DNA of 64,000 bases from Nitriliruptoraceae bacterium (GTDB lineage: Bacteria; Actinomycetota; Nitriliruptoria; Nitriliruptorales; Nitriliruptoraceae): contig PXDB01000049.1 in the NCBI GenBank assembly GCA_003565155.1, positions 1-64,000 on the forward strand, given 5' to 3'. The position numbers were made by a program, and so were the translations under genes. Below are positions 23,306 through 35,287 of this stretch, piece by piece. Numbering within the stretch: position 1 is the first letter of the stretch; each line of letters opens with the position of its first letter. The notes under the pieces are model-generated. The model made no database searches. It saw only the letters and a list, made by a program, of their open reading frames with translations, and was not told where the DNA came from.

Positions 23306-24040
23306 GTGACGGACGAGCTCTCCCGCGAGGAAGCTGCCCGCACGCTGGGGGTCGCCCTGCCCTGCTCCCCCGGGCAGGTCAAGCGCGCCTACCGCCGACA
23401 GGCGCGCCAGCACCATCCCGACCGTGGAGGCGACGCCCGGGTGTTCCACGCCCTGCAGCGGGCGTACGAGCGTCTGGCCGCCGAGGACACCCAGGCGCCA
23501 CCGGTGCTGGGTGGGCGGCCGTCCCGGCCGCCGGCGGCCGGGCCCTTCGCGCCGAGCCAGGCGGAACTCTCCCGGTTGGACAGCGCGCGCACCATCCCGC
23601 ACGGTCGGCTCCGGCTCGACACCGACCTGCTGGCCAGCGCGCTGGCACGCCCACACGCCGGGCCGCTACACCCGGTGCGCGCCTCCAGTCGTGCGCCGGG
23701 CTCGCTCCTGAACGGGGTCGCCAGCGTGCTCGCCACCGACCTCACCGCCACCCTGGCGGTGGCGAACACCACCAGCGATCTTGCGGAGCCCGTCGTCGGC
23801 ATCGAGGTGGTCGGGGGTGCGCGGCGCGCGCGGCGGGCCCTGGAACGCGCGCCGCTGGAAGGGGTGTGGACGCGTCGGCGACGCACCTCGACGACCGCGC
23901 TCACCAGCACGGTCCCACCCGGCCGGGACCGCCACACCACCGCAGCGGCGGTCGCCCTGCGGGTCACCCGGCTGCTCGAGGCACTGTCCTGGCCGCTGCC
24001 CCAGTGGACGCTGACACCGGCGGACGACGTCCGCAGCTGA
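23306..24040 (+). CDS. J-domain protein with uncharacterised C-terminal region
   Basis: VKRAYRRQARQHHPDRGGDARVFHALQRAYERL; the remaining ~170 aa match nothing I recognise. Confidence 0.8.
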   Translation: MTDELSREEAARTLGVALPCSPGQVKRAYRRQARQHHPDRGGDARVFHALQRAYERLAAEDTQAPPVLGGRPSRPPAAGPFAPSQAELSRLDSARTIPHGRLRLDTDLLASALARPHAGPLHPVRASSRAPGSLLNGVASVLATDLTATLAVANTTSDLAEPVVGIEVVGGARRARRALERAPLEGVWTRRRRTSTTALTSTVPPGRDRHTTAAAVALRVTRLLEALSWPLPQWTLTPADDVRS

Positions 24041-24051
24041 CCGCGGTCCGC

Positions 24052-24861
24052 TCAGCAGGGGTCGGGAGGGATGAGCCCGTCGGCGTCCAGCCGCTCCAGG
24101 AGGGTCTCCACCGGGACGGCCAACGCCACACCGGCATCGACCTCGATGGCGAAGACCACCCCGACGACCCGACCGTCGTCGTCGAAGACCGGGCCGCCGG
24201 AGCTGCCCTGGGCGACGTCCACCTCGACGCGCAGCACCTCGGCGGGTTCGCCGAGGACGGTGCCGTCGACGGACCCGAGGATGCGGCCCTCGGCCACCTC
24301 GGCCGGGCCACCCCCCGGGTAGCCGACGACCAGTACCTCCGCACCGGTGGACACCGGGTCGGCCCGCAACTCGGCGACGGGCAGGTCGGCTTCCTGGGCC
24401 AACCGGAGCAGGGCGAGGTCGGAGTCGGCGGCCACGCCCGTCACGCTGACGGGCAGGGAACGGCCGTCCCAGGTGTTGATCGTGACCTCACGCGGCTGCT
24501 CGATGACGTGGCGGTTGGTCACCACCACACCGTCCGGCAGCACGAACCCGGAACCGAGCCCGAACTGCTCGCACCCGAGGGAGCGGACCCGCACGGTGAC
24601 CTCCAGGGCCTGACGCCGCAGCGACGTGGCCGCCGGCTCGGGGAGCTCCTGCTCCGCCTGCTGCGTCGCCGACGGCGCGGGCGACGGCTCGGTCAGCGGC
24701 TCCACCGGTGGCTCGACGCACGCGGTCACCAGCAACGCCGCGAGCGCCGCCATCCCCGCCTGGACGATGCGCTGCCGCCGGCGCGACGCCGCCGGCGGCA
24801 ACGCGCGCATCGACCGCAGCGGTTCCCGCTGCACCGATCCCTGTCGCGGCGAACCGGTCAC
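24052..24861 (-). CDS. Secreted/lipoprotein trypsin-like serine protease (S1C-like)
   Basis: Triad contexts TNRHV, DSDLALLRL, QGSSGGPV; lipobox VTACVEPP. Confidence 0.85.
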   Translation of the reverse strand: MTGSPRQGSVQREPLRSMRALPPAASRRRQRIVQAGMAALAALLVTACVEPPVEPLTEPSPAPSATQQAEQELPEPAATSLRRQALEVTVRVRSLGCEQFGLGSGFVLPDGVVVTNRHVIEQPREVTINTWDGRSLPVSVTGVAADSDLALLRLAQEADLPVAELRADPVSTGAEVLVVGYPGGGPAEVAEGRILGSVDGTVLGEPAEVLRVEVDVAQGSSGGPVFDDDGRVVGVVFAIEVDAGVALAVPVETLLERLDADGLIPPDPC

Positions 24862-25478
24862 GAGCGTCGGAGCTGATCGGCCGCAGCCTGCGCCTGGGCC
24901 ACAGCACCGCGCGCCTCGGTGCAGAACCCGCGGACCTCGGCCGCCCGGTCGTTCAGGTCGTCCACGTCCACGTCCTGTCCAGCGGCCGCGGCGTTGAAGG
25001 CCGCAACGGAGTCCTCCTGGAGCGCGAACAACCGCGAGACGCAGCTGTCCAGGGCGGCGGTGGCCTCCGACACCCGCTCGGACAGCTCGATGAACACGTC
25101 CCGTTCCACCGAGACGGTGGTGGCGGTGTCCTCCGCCCTGGCCTTCTCCTCGGCCAGGCTGCGCACCCGGTCCTCCAGGCGGACGACATCCGACTCCGAG
25201 GTGGTGAGTGCGTCGACGGCGTCATCGAGTTGCGCCGCCACCGCCGCACGCTCCTCGGCTACCTCATCACGCTGCTGCTCCACAGCCTCGGCACGCTCCT
25301 GCCAGGCCGCCGCCGACTCGCGCTGATCCACGGCGATCAGCGCCGCGGTGACACCGGCGCCGACGGCCAGGACCAACAGCACGGCCAGCACGACCACCGG
25401 CCATCGCCGGCGGGACGGGACGGACGCGTGGGCCGGGACGGTCGCTGCGGCGGTGGGGTCTTCGGAGTGGCTCGGCAC
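24858..25478 (-). CDS. Single-TM coiled-coil protein, hypothetical
   Basis: One TM helix (VVVLAVLLVLAVGAGVTAALIAV) followed by a long coiled coil; ATGA overlap with the protease gene. Confidence 0.6.
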   Translation of the reverse strand: MPSHSEDPTAAATVPAHASVPSRRRWPVVVLAVLLVLAVGAGVTAALIAVDQRESAAAWQERAEAVEQQRDEVAEERAAVAAQLDDAVDALTTSESDVVRLEDRVRSLAEEKARAEDTATTVSVERDVFIELSERVSEATAALDSCVSRLFALQEDSVAAFNAAAAGQDVDVDDLNDRAAEVRGFCTEARGAVAQAQAAADQLRRS

Positions 25479-25744
25479 CGGTCAGGGTCCTCGCTGGCGT
25501 CGGAGGCGGCCGCGCGGGGCACGTCCGACGGGGCTCGGTGGCGCGCCACCGGACGGTGACGCCGCACCGCGATGATGCCATCGGCACGCGGCGCTGGTGA
25601 CCATCGCGGACACCACCGGGTGACCGGCCCTTCGACCCGGACCTGCGGCCCGGGATCGAGCGACACGCACCGCACCCGCGCGACCTCCCACGACCTGTCG
25701 CAGCGGTCGGGCAGGATGCCGGGGTCCGCGACCCAGGAGCTCCC

Positions 25745-26326
25745 GTGTCCCACGACGATGCACCCACCACCGTCGACGCGCTCCTGCGCTCCGCAGCTGC
25801 CGCGGACGCCCGGGCGGCACGGGCCGTGCTCGCCGACATCGACGGTGTGCGGCTGCTGGAGCTCGTGGCAACGCAGGCCGAGCTCGCCGTGGACGAGGAA
25901 CGCACGCGTCGGGCGGGTATCGACGCCATCGGCGACCTGGAGCGCGCCGCGATCGAGGTGATGGGTCTGCCCCAGGGCAGCGCCCCGGAGGAGGACCGAG
26001 CGGGTCCGCCAACGGTCACCGGCTGGGAGCTGGTGACCCTGGAACCGATCGAGCTCGCCGCGGCCACCCTCACCGTCCCGGTGCCCTCCTGGGTGCTCGC
26101 GCTGGTCGCCTTCCACGACCGTGACGACGCGGCGGGAGCGCTGTGCCGTCACGCGGTGGCGGCGGCTGCCGACGGCCGGGTCGTGGCCCTGGAACTGCAC
26201 CTGACGGCGCCGCCCGGGGATGCGACCATCCGCTGGGCCCGGCTCTGCCAGCTGCCCGACGAACTCGGCGCGGACGCGGACCTCGCCGCAGCGCTCCTCG
26301 CTGCTCTGCAGCGTCCCGCGTGCTGA
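25745..26326 (+). CDS. Hypothetical protein
   Basis: Coding-like composition, ORF after ccaggagctcccgtg; no recognised domain. Confidence 0.55.
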   Translation: MSHDDAPTTVDALLRSAAAADARAARAVLADIDGVRLLELVATQAELAVDEERTRRAGIDAIGDLERAAIEVMGLPQGSAPEEDRAGPPTVTGWELVTLEPIELAAATLTVPVPSWVLALVAFHDRDDAAGALCRHAVAAAADGRVVALELHLTAPPGDATIRWARLCQLPDELGADADLAAALLAALQRPAC

Positions 26327-26481
26327 CGCGCCCGCCTGGCCAGGGCGCCCGATGAACGCCGCGCGCGCGGCGAGCGCGCATCCGCGGCCGAGCCGCTGCG
26401 GAGCTTCGCCCCGGTTGGGCGGCACCCAGGGTGTGGTGACAGACTGCGCCGCCCTCCCGATCCACGAGACGAGCGTCCCGG

Positions 26482-28599
<2,118 letters not shown>

Positions 28600-28737
28600 C
28601 CGGCCGGGGGCCGGCCTGCACGCAGGGATCCCGCTGCCGGTGTCCCGCGAACAGGCCAGCCCTCCGGCCGTGGACGGACCAGCCCGGGGCTCGGCAGGGA
28701 CCCGTGAGCGGACCAGCCCCGGGCGATGCGAGGACCG

Positions 28738-31428
28738 TCACCGCAGCGAGATGACCCGCGCACCCCTGATCGCCTCGAACCTGCTGGCGACGCAGGTCAG
28801 GACCACCACCTGCGGGCCGCTGATCCGGCCGAGGACGCCGCCGAGGCGTTCCAGCCGGTCCGGGTCGGTGTAGCCGAGCGTGTCGTCGAGCACCAGGGGC
28901 ACGCCGTCCTCCCCTGCGAGGTCCGCGGCCGCCAGCGCGCTCAGGATCGCGAGCTGCTCCCGGGCGCCCGCGGACAGCTGCGCGAACTCCAGCGTGGTGC
29001 CACCGAGGGTGCGTGACACGACCCGCAGATCCTCGTCGAGCTCCACGTCGAGGTCAGGACCGAAGACCAGCCGGCCCGCGGCGACGATCCGGTCCGCCAG
29101 AGGTGCCCGGTACGCGGCGTAGGCCGCCTCACGCGCCTGCTCGAGGGTCTCCTTCAGCGCGGACGCTGCCCGGGCGCGGCGCCACAGGCCGTCGCGGTCA
29201 CGGCTGCGCCGGGTCAGTTCCGCTTCGGCCTCCTGGATGGCCTCCCCGACACCGAGACCACCGTGGGCCTCCATGGTGGCCGTGACCGCCGCCGCCTCCT
29301 CCTGGCAGCGAACGAGGTGGTCGCGAACGGTGTCGAGCTGCGTCTGCGCGTTGTCAACGGCCCGGTCGACGCCGTCGGCGTCCAGCGCCTCGAGTGCCGC
29401 GCGATGCTGCTCCACGGCCGCAGCCGCCTCCCGGGTCGCGGCGGTGGCCGCGGCACGCGCCGTCTGGAGCTGCTCGTCCCCGGCGACCGCTCGGGCGGAT
29501 GCCAGCCGCGCGGCGGCCCGCTCGGCGGTGTCTGTCGCAGCCGTCTGCGTGGCGCGTGCCGCGGCAGCGGTCTCGCGCGCCGTCTCCAGCGCCTGCTGCC
29601 GTGCCTGGTGCTCCACACGGCGCGTGGCGAGCGCCTCCTCCGCGTCGCGTTCCTGCGCCGCCAGCCGGTCGAGCTGTTCCACGCCACCAGCAGCGTCGAG
29701 CTCCAGCCGTGGCAACTCCTCCTCCGCCGCCGCGCTGACCGAGAGCCGGTCCGTCAACGCGCTCACCCGGTCCTCGAGGGCCCGGATGCGTGCGGCCAGA
29801 CCGTCCCGTCCCCCCTCGTCGAGCTCGCGTTGCAGCACGGCATCGCGTGCCGCGATCGCCCGCTCATGCTCCGCCACCGCATCGGCGAGCGCGTCGGCGG
29901 CGGCCGGGTCGTCCACGCCCAACCGGTCGCACGCACCCGCGAGCTCCTCCTGCGCCGCCGCCAGCTCCGTCCGACGGTCCTCCAAGGAGCTCCCCGCCAC
30001 CACCTCGATGGTGGCGACATCGTCGATCCGCAGGACGAGACGGTCGGGGACGCGGTGTTCGCTGCGGCCGCCCGCGGCGAGGGTCGTGTGGTCGTCCGGG
30101 CGGGTGCCGTCCTCGGGCGCCGCGGCCGTACCGACCACCTCGGTGCGCAGACGCAGGTCGCGGTGCGCGGACACCGTCACCGCCGGCGCCGCGGCCCCGA
30201 GCTGGGCCGTCGCCAACCGGACGCGGTCGGCCGCGTTGCGGACCGCAGCGTGGCGCGTCTGGCTGTAGGTCGTCGCCGCGAGGGCCGCCTCTGCCTGCCG
30301 TGCGGCGGCGATGGCCGCGTCGACCCGCGCAGCGCGGTCCCGGGCATCCCGCAGCTGCTCGCGTGCCGTCTCCAGGTCCGCGCCGGTGCGGGCGTGGGTG
30401 TGGTGGACGCGCGCGACCCGCAGCGCCTCCTCCGCGGCGGCGACCTCCGCCGCGAGCTGCCCCGCCCGCTCCTCGAGGGTCGCGACCTGCGCGTCCGCTG
30501 CCGCGGCGTCGGCCGCTGCCTTCTCCGCGTCGCGCGCGGCGGTGGCGGCGGCTTCGGCGAGGTCGTCACGGGCCTCGACCTCGTCCCTGGCCTGCTGCTC
30601 CTGCAGCCGGGCCGTCCGCAGCTCCGCTTCGGCAGCGACCAGCCGGGTCCTGAGGGCGGTGACCTCCCGGGCCGCATGCTGCCGCCGAGCGAGCTCGGGC
30701 TCCAGCTCCGCCCGCCGCCGCTCCAGCCGGCGACGGTCCGCGGCGAGCTGGGTGCTGCGCTCGCTCGCAGCATCGAGGCGCTGCTGGATCCCACGTAGTC
30801 GGGCCAGCTCCTCCTCCACCTCGGCGACCGCGTCGTCGGCGTCGGTCAGCAGGCGCGTCGGCTTGGCGGCCCGGGCGGTGAAGTAGCGGCCCGCCTCCGC
30901 CAGCACACGGTCGTAGAGCGCGTCATCCCCCGCCCCGTCACCGGCGCCCGCACTGGCGTCCAACCGCCGGGTCAACGCACCTGTGCCCGACAGCGTCACC
31001 GGGTCGAGACTGCGCCCCTGCCGGAAGCGCAGCGCATCCCACAGCTGCAGATCGGTGTGCTCCTCGAGGAGGCGTCTGAGCTGGTCGTGCGCCTCATCGC
31101 CGGTGAGCTGCCGGCGGTCCGGGGCGTGGATCGTCAGCTGCGTGGCGCGGTCACGGTTGTACTGCTTGGTGACCGTGAGATGGTGGGGCCCCAGCGTCAA
31201 CTCCGCGGTGATGCGGCTGGCCACGTCCTCACCACGGGGCTGGAGGTCGCGGACACGCTGGCGCCGCGTGCCCTGCTTCTCCGTCAACAGCACGTCGAGG
31301 GCGTCGAACAGGGTGGTCTTGCCGGTCTCGTTGGGCGCTTCGATCACCGTCACGCCGGTCGTCGCGAAGGCCACCTCCGCGTGCGCGAGCCCGCGGACCT
31401 GCTCGACCTCCAGGCGGTGCAGCCTCAC
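28738..31428 (-). CDS. SbcC/YhaN-like AAA ATPase with long coiled coil
   Basis: Walker A APNETGKTTLFDAL, long coiled coil, LSAGAREQLAILSALAAADLAGEDGVPLVLDDTLGYTD; overlaps the downstream phosphoesterase. Confidence 0.87.
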   Translation of the reverse strand: MRLHRLEVEQVRGLAHAEVAFATTGVTVIEAPNETGKTTLFDALDVLLTEKQGTRRQRVRDLQPRGEDVASRITAELTLGPHHLTVTKQYNRDRATQLTIHAPDRRQLTGDEAHDQLRRLLEEHTDLQLWDALRFRQGRSLDPVTLSGTGALTRRLDASAGAGDGAGDDALYDRVLAEAGRYFTARAAKPTRLLTDADDAVAEVEEELARLRGIQQRLDAASERSTQLAADRRRLERRRAELEPELARRQHAAREVTALRTRLVAAEAELRTARLQEQQARDEVEARDDLAEAAATAARDAEKAAADAAAADAQVATLEERAGQLAAEVAAAEEALRVARVHHTHARTGADLETAREQLRDARDRAARVDAAIAAARQAEAALAATTYSQTRHAAVRNAADRVRLATAQLGAAAPAVTVSAHRDLRLRTEVVGTAAAPEDGTRPDDHTTLAAGGRSEHRVPDRLVLRIDDVATIEVVAGSSLEDRRTELAAAQEELAGACDRLGVDDPAAADALADAVAEHERAIAARDAVLQRELDEGGRDGLAARIRALEDRVSALTDRLSVSAAAEEELPRLELDAAGGVEQLDRLAAQERDAEEALATRRVEHQARQQALETARETAAAARATQTAATDTAERAAARLASARAVAGDEQLQTARAAATAATREAAAAVEQHRAALEALDADGVDRAVDNAQTQLDTVRDHLVRCQEEAAAVTATMEAHGGLGVGEAIQEAEAELTRRSRDRDGLWRRARAASALKETLEQAREAAYAAYRAPLADRIVAAGRLVFGPDLDVELDEDLRVVSRTLGGTTLEFAQLSAGAREQLAILSALAAADLAGEDGVPLVLDDTLGYTDPDRLERLGGVLGRISGPQVVVLTCVASRFEAIRGARVISLR

Positions 31429-32561
31429 GGTCGCTCCCCCGCGCCGGACAGGCGGAGCAGCAGCGACAGCGCGTCGGTGGCGGTCTGCGCCTCCTCGTCA
31501 CCCGCGCTGCGCGCACGTGCACGCAGCGCGTCCCGGGCGGTGGCGGCGTAGCCGGACAGCTCGAGGGCGTCCAGGTCGTCGTCGCTCATGCGCACCGCGA
31601 TGTCGCGGTTCCGCTCGGGATGCTCCAGGGCCGCGAATCGCAGCGCCCGGTCGGCCAGCAGCGTGTCGAGCCGCGCCACCTGCTGCAGGTCGAGGGTGCC
31701 GGTCAGCGCCAACTTGAGCACGGCGCGCGACGGCTCGGCGATCGCGTCGAGCTGCTCAGCCAGGGCGTCGAGGTCGGCGTCGGTGTCGACGGCCCGGGTG
31801 AGCCGGTGGAAGGTCCAGCTGCCGACCTCGTGACGGGTCACCTGCGGTTGCGGCTGCGACAGGTCCACGACCAGGGCCGTCCCCGGGTCGAGCTCGTCAT
31901 GGTCCGTGGGCTCCGGTGCACCGCAGAACCAGACGTGGCCCTCCGGATCGACCCGGGTGGCGGAGTGGCGGTCGCCCAGGGCCACGTAGCGGACGCGTCC
32001 CTCGGCGACCGCAGCGCGGACCCGGCCCAGATCGATGGTGCCGGGCGCATCGAAGCCGCCGCTGACCTCCGCCACACCGCCGTGCCCGACCACGACCCGC
32101 GCGCGGTGATCAGCGGGTGCGCTCTCGCACACCTCCGCGGTCAGGTCACCGACGGGGTGCTTGTTGGGCCACGGCGCGCCCACGATCTCCAGACCCTCCA
32201 CCGGCGACCGGGGCGTACGATCGTCCAGCACCTCGACGTGCGGAGGGCAGGCCCGCGTGAAGGGGTCGATGTGCCACACCGCACCGGGATCGATCGGGTC
32301 GTGGTTGCCCGGCAGCAGGTAGACCGGCACGGGGAACCGGGCGAGACGCTCCAGGACGCGGGCGACGGTGCGGGCGTCGGGGTGACGGGTCTCGAACACG
32401 TCACCAGCGACGACCACGCAGACGCAGTCCTGCTCCTGCGCGAGGGCACCGAGCCGCGACACCGCCTCCAGGCGCGCCTCGGAGAAGCGCGCCTGGGCCT
32501 CCCCTGCCAGGAAGTGGCGGGTCATGCCGAGCTGCCAGTCACTGGTGTGCAACACGCGCAC
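31425..32561 (-). CDS. SbcD/YhaO-like metallophosphoesterase
   Basis: HTSDWQLG, AGDVFE, LPGNHDP, VVGHGG, ALGDRHS; 4-bp overlap with the ATPase gene. Confidence 0.9.
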   Translation of the reverse strand: MRVLHTSDWQLGMTRHFLAGEAQARFSEARLEAVSRLGALAQEQDCVCVVVAGDVFETRHPDARTVARVLERLARFPVPVYLLPGNHDPIDPGAVWHIDPFTRACPPHVEVLDDRTPRSPVEGLEIVGAPWPNKHPVGDLTAEVCESAPADHRARVVVGHGGVAEVSGGFDAPGTIDLGRVRAAVAEGRVRYVALGDRHSATRVDPEGHVWFCGAPEPTDHDELDPGTALVVDLSQPQPQVTRHEVGSWTFHRLTRAVDTDADLDALAEQLDAIAEPSRAVLKLALTGTLDLQQVARLDTLLADRALRFAALEHPERNRDIAVRMSDDDLDALELSGYAATARDALRARARSAGDEEAQTATDALSLLLRLSGAGERP

Positions 32562-32871
32562 CGGGGACCTCCAGGACCTGTCGACGTCACCGCGCAGGGC
32601 GCGCGAGGGACGCCACCCTAACGGTGGCCGGAGACGCGGCGTGACGGGGTCCACAGGGCGCGACGCGCGCTGGTGGTGGCGCTGGCCTGGTCGGGACCGG
32701 CCCCCGCAGGCGTGGCCCGGCCGGGGGCCGGGTCCAGCCGGCGCGTGCCGGCGCGTGCCGGCGCCGGGTCCGGCCGGCCCCGGGGCCAGCCGGCCCCGGC
32801 CAGGACGAAGGTGTGCAGCGAAGTGCCCCTCCTGCGGTCGCATCGCTGCAAACCCCCGCCCAGAAGCCTGC

Positions 32872-32947
32872 GCGCGGGCACGCGCGGGCACGCGGGCGCA
32901 CGACCGGCGCGGGCACGCGCGGGCACGCGGGCGCACGACCGGCGCGG
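32872..32947. repeat. Tandem repeat, 35-bp unit, ~2.2 copies
   Basis: gcgcgggcacgcgcgggcacgcgggcgcacgaccg at 32872-32906 and 32907-32941, then partial gcgcgg. Confidence 0.9.
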
Positions 32948-32988
32948 ACACCTCGTACCGCGACCGTCACCGGTCGCGCCGGGCCGGC

Positions 32989-34245
32989 TCAGCCGCGGCC
33001 GACCAGCCGTGCCAACGCCCGCTCGAGCTGACCGATGCCGTCACGTACCCACGGCAACCTCAGGGGTGCGTCGTCCATCAGCGTCGTCTGCCGACGCAGA
33101 TCGTCGGGTCCGTAGAGCAGGCTGGTGGCCACACGCAGGCGCAGCGCACCGGCGTGGTCCCCGAAGGCCGCGCCCGGCAGGGTGGCCACGTCCAGCTCCT
33201 CGAGCAGTACCCGGGCCAACCCGTGCCCGTCGGTCACCCCCCACCGGGCCGCCAGGACGTCACGGTGGGCCTCCAGATCGGGGTAGAGGTAGAACCCCCC
33301 GGCGGGCCCTGCCACCTCGGCGCCTGCATCGGCGAACACCTCGGCGACGGCCCGGGCCACCGTGCCGTGGAGGCGTCGGCTGGCGTCGAGGTGGTCGCGC
33401 AGCACCTCAGGCTCGGTGAAGGCCCAGGCCGCGACCGCCTGGACCGGGTGGGGCGGGGAGGACCAGACCTCGCTGGCGATGTCCAGCAGGTGACCGCGGA
33501 GCTGCTCGCCGATCACGCTGCCGGGTAGGCGTGTGACACCCAGCCGCCAGCCGCCGAGCGCCAGGTTCTTCGACAGCCCCGTGGTGATGACCGTGCGCTC
33601 CGGCGCGAGCTCCGCGGGCGAGACGTAGGGGGCCGCCGGGTCGTGCACCAGGTCCCGGTAGATCTCGTCGGAGATGATGACGAGGTCGTGCTCGCGCGCG
33701 ACGGCGCACACGCCGGCTACCCGGTCGCGGTCGGCCAGGGTGCCGGTCGGGTTGTCGGGCAGGGTGAGCACGACGCTGCGCAGGGGACGCCCCTCGCGCC
33801 GGGCAGCCCCGGCCAGCGCAGCCAGCGCGAAGGGATCGGGCACACCACCCTGCCCGGGTGTGGTGTCCACGAACCGCGGGCGGTGGTGCAGCATGGTGGC
33901 CTGCGCGGCGTAGCTGACCCAGCTCGGGCGCGGCAGCGCCACGTCACCGTCCAGCGCCCCGAGGAGCCCGTACAGCAGCGGCTTGCTCCCTGGACCGGCG
34001 ACGACCTGCTCGGCGCCCGTCGGCAGCCCCCGACGCTGCCAGTACCCGGCCGCGGCCTCCCGGAGCGCCTCGATCCCGGCGACGGGGCCGTAGCTGTTCG
34101 CGCCAGCAGCCCCGGCCAGGCGCTCACGCAGGGCGGGGTGGACGGGGAGGCCGGCCTCGCCGAAGCCCAGCGGCAGGACCGACCGACCGGCGCGACGCGC
34201 GCGATCGACGGCTTCGTTGACGGCCAGGGTGGCGGACACGGCCAC
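32989..34245 (-). CDS. PLP-dependent aminotransferase (class I/II)
   Basis: NSYGPVAGIEALREAAAGYWQRRG, LTLPDNPTGT, ISDEIYRDLV, GLSKNLALGGWRLG; GTG start with ggagctacaacc. Confidence 0.92.
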   Translation of the reverse strand: MAVSATLAVNEAVDRARRAGRSVLPLGFGEAGLPVHPALRERLAGAAGANSYGPVAGIEALREAAAGYWQRRGLPTGAEQVVAGPGSKPLLYGLLGALDGDVALPRPSWVSYAAQATMLHHRPRFVDTTPGQGGVPDPFALAALAGAARREGRPLRSVVLTLPDNPTGTLADRDRVAGVCAVAREHDLVIISDEIYRDLVHDPAAPYVSPAELAPERTVITTGLSKNLALGGWRLGVTRLPGSVIGEQLRGHLLDIASEVWSSPPHPVQAVAAWAFTEPEVLRDHLDASRRLHGTVARAVAEVFADAGAEVAGPAGGFYLYPDLEAHRDVLAARWGVTDGHGLARVLLEELDVATLPGAAFGDHAGALRLRVATSLLYGPDDLRRQTTLMDDAPLRLPWVRDGIGQLERALARLVGRG

Positions 34246-34353
34246 GGTTGTAGCTCCTCGGTGGCGGATCGGTGGGTGGCACGTTGCGCACCGTGCGCCC
34301 CCACGAGCATCAGCGCAAGCGCGATATGATGAACGTGAGCATAAGGAGAACCG

Positions 34354-35268
34354 ATGCTTGATCTCCACCGCCTGCAGTTGCTCCACCACTTCGCGCAGCA
34401 GGGCAGCATCGCCGCGACGGCCGAGGCCCTGGGGTACTCGCCCTCGGCGGTGTCCCAGCAGCTGTCCACCCTCGAGCGTGAGACCGGTGTCGCCCTCCTC
34501 GACCGGACGGCGCGGAGCGCCGAACTCACGGTCCTCGGCGGCCGACTGGCCGCACACGCGGCGCGCATCCTCGAGGCCGTGGAGCAGGCCGAGGTCGACC
34601 TCGCTGCGCACACCGGCGTCCCCACCGGTCCGGTCCGTATCGCGGCCGTGCCATCGGCGGCGGTCGCCTTCGCGCCGAGCTTGGCCGCGCTGCGGGCCAC
34701 CCACCCCGGCCTCGAGGTGGTCGTCCGCCAGGCGCCCCCGCAGGACGCGCTGGCCCGGCTCCGCGCCCGCGACGCCGATGTGGCGGTGATCGACGACCAC
34801 GGCACCACATCCGCACGCACCGTCGCACGCCTGCACCGCGAGACCCTGCTCGAGGACCCGCTGGCGCTGGTGACCGACAGCCGACACCCCCTCACGGAGG
34901 AGGTGGGACCGGTCAACCTGGCCGAGGCGGCTCCCGGGCCCTGGATCTGCGCCCCCGTCGGGGAGCCGTCACGGTCGGCCTTCGATGCCGTCATGGACGC
35001 GGCCGGCGTGCGACCCGGCACGGTCTGGGAGTTCGAGGGACTCGCCACCATCGCGACCCTGGTGGGCGACGGCGTGGGCATCGCGATCCTGCCGGAACTG
35101 GCGCTCAGCGCACCACACCGTGAGCGCGTGGCGATCCACGCCCTCCCGCGACGCGCCAGCCGCTCCATCGTGGTGCTGACCCGCACCAGCTCCCGGATGC
35201 GGCCCTCCATCGAGGTGACGCTGGCGGCACTGCGGACCGCCGCCCGCCAGCTGCGGACGGCAGCCTGA
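34354..35268 (+). CDS. LysR-family transcriptional regulator
   Basis: N-terminal HTH (LHRLQLLHHFAQQGSIAATAEALGYSPSAVSQQLSTLERETGVALLDR); divergent from the aminotransferase. Confidence 0.92.
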   Translation: MLDLHRLQLLHHFAQQGSIAATAEALGYSPSAVSQQLSTLERETGVALLDRTARSAELTVLGGRLAAHAARILEAVEQAEVDLAAHTGVPTGPVRIAAVPSAAVAFAPSLAALRATHPGLEVVVRQAPPQDALARLRARDADVAVIDDHGTTSARTVARLHRETLLEDPLALVTDSRHPLTEEVGPVNLAEAAPGPWICAPVGEPSRSAFDAVMDAAGVRPGTVWEFEGLATIATLVGDGVGIAILPELALSAPHRERVAIHALPRRASRSIVVLTRTSSRMRPSIEVTLAALRTAARQLRTAA

Positions 35269-35287
35269 GCCGGACGATGGGTGCCGC

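Noticed and set aside
26357-26372. 16-bp perfect palindrome CGCCGCGCGCGCGGCG
   Set aside because: Simple alternating CG run between genes; most likely a terminator stem or composition effect
32872-32947. CRISPR array
   Set aside because: Units are directly adjacent without spacers; a plain tandem repeat
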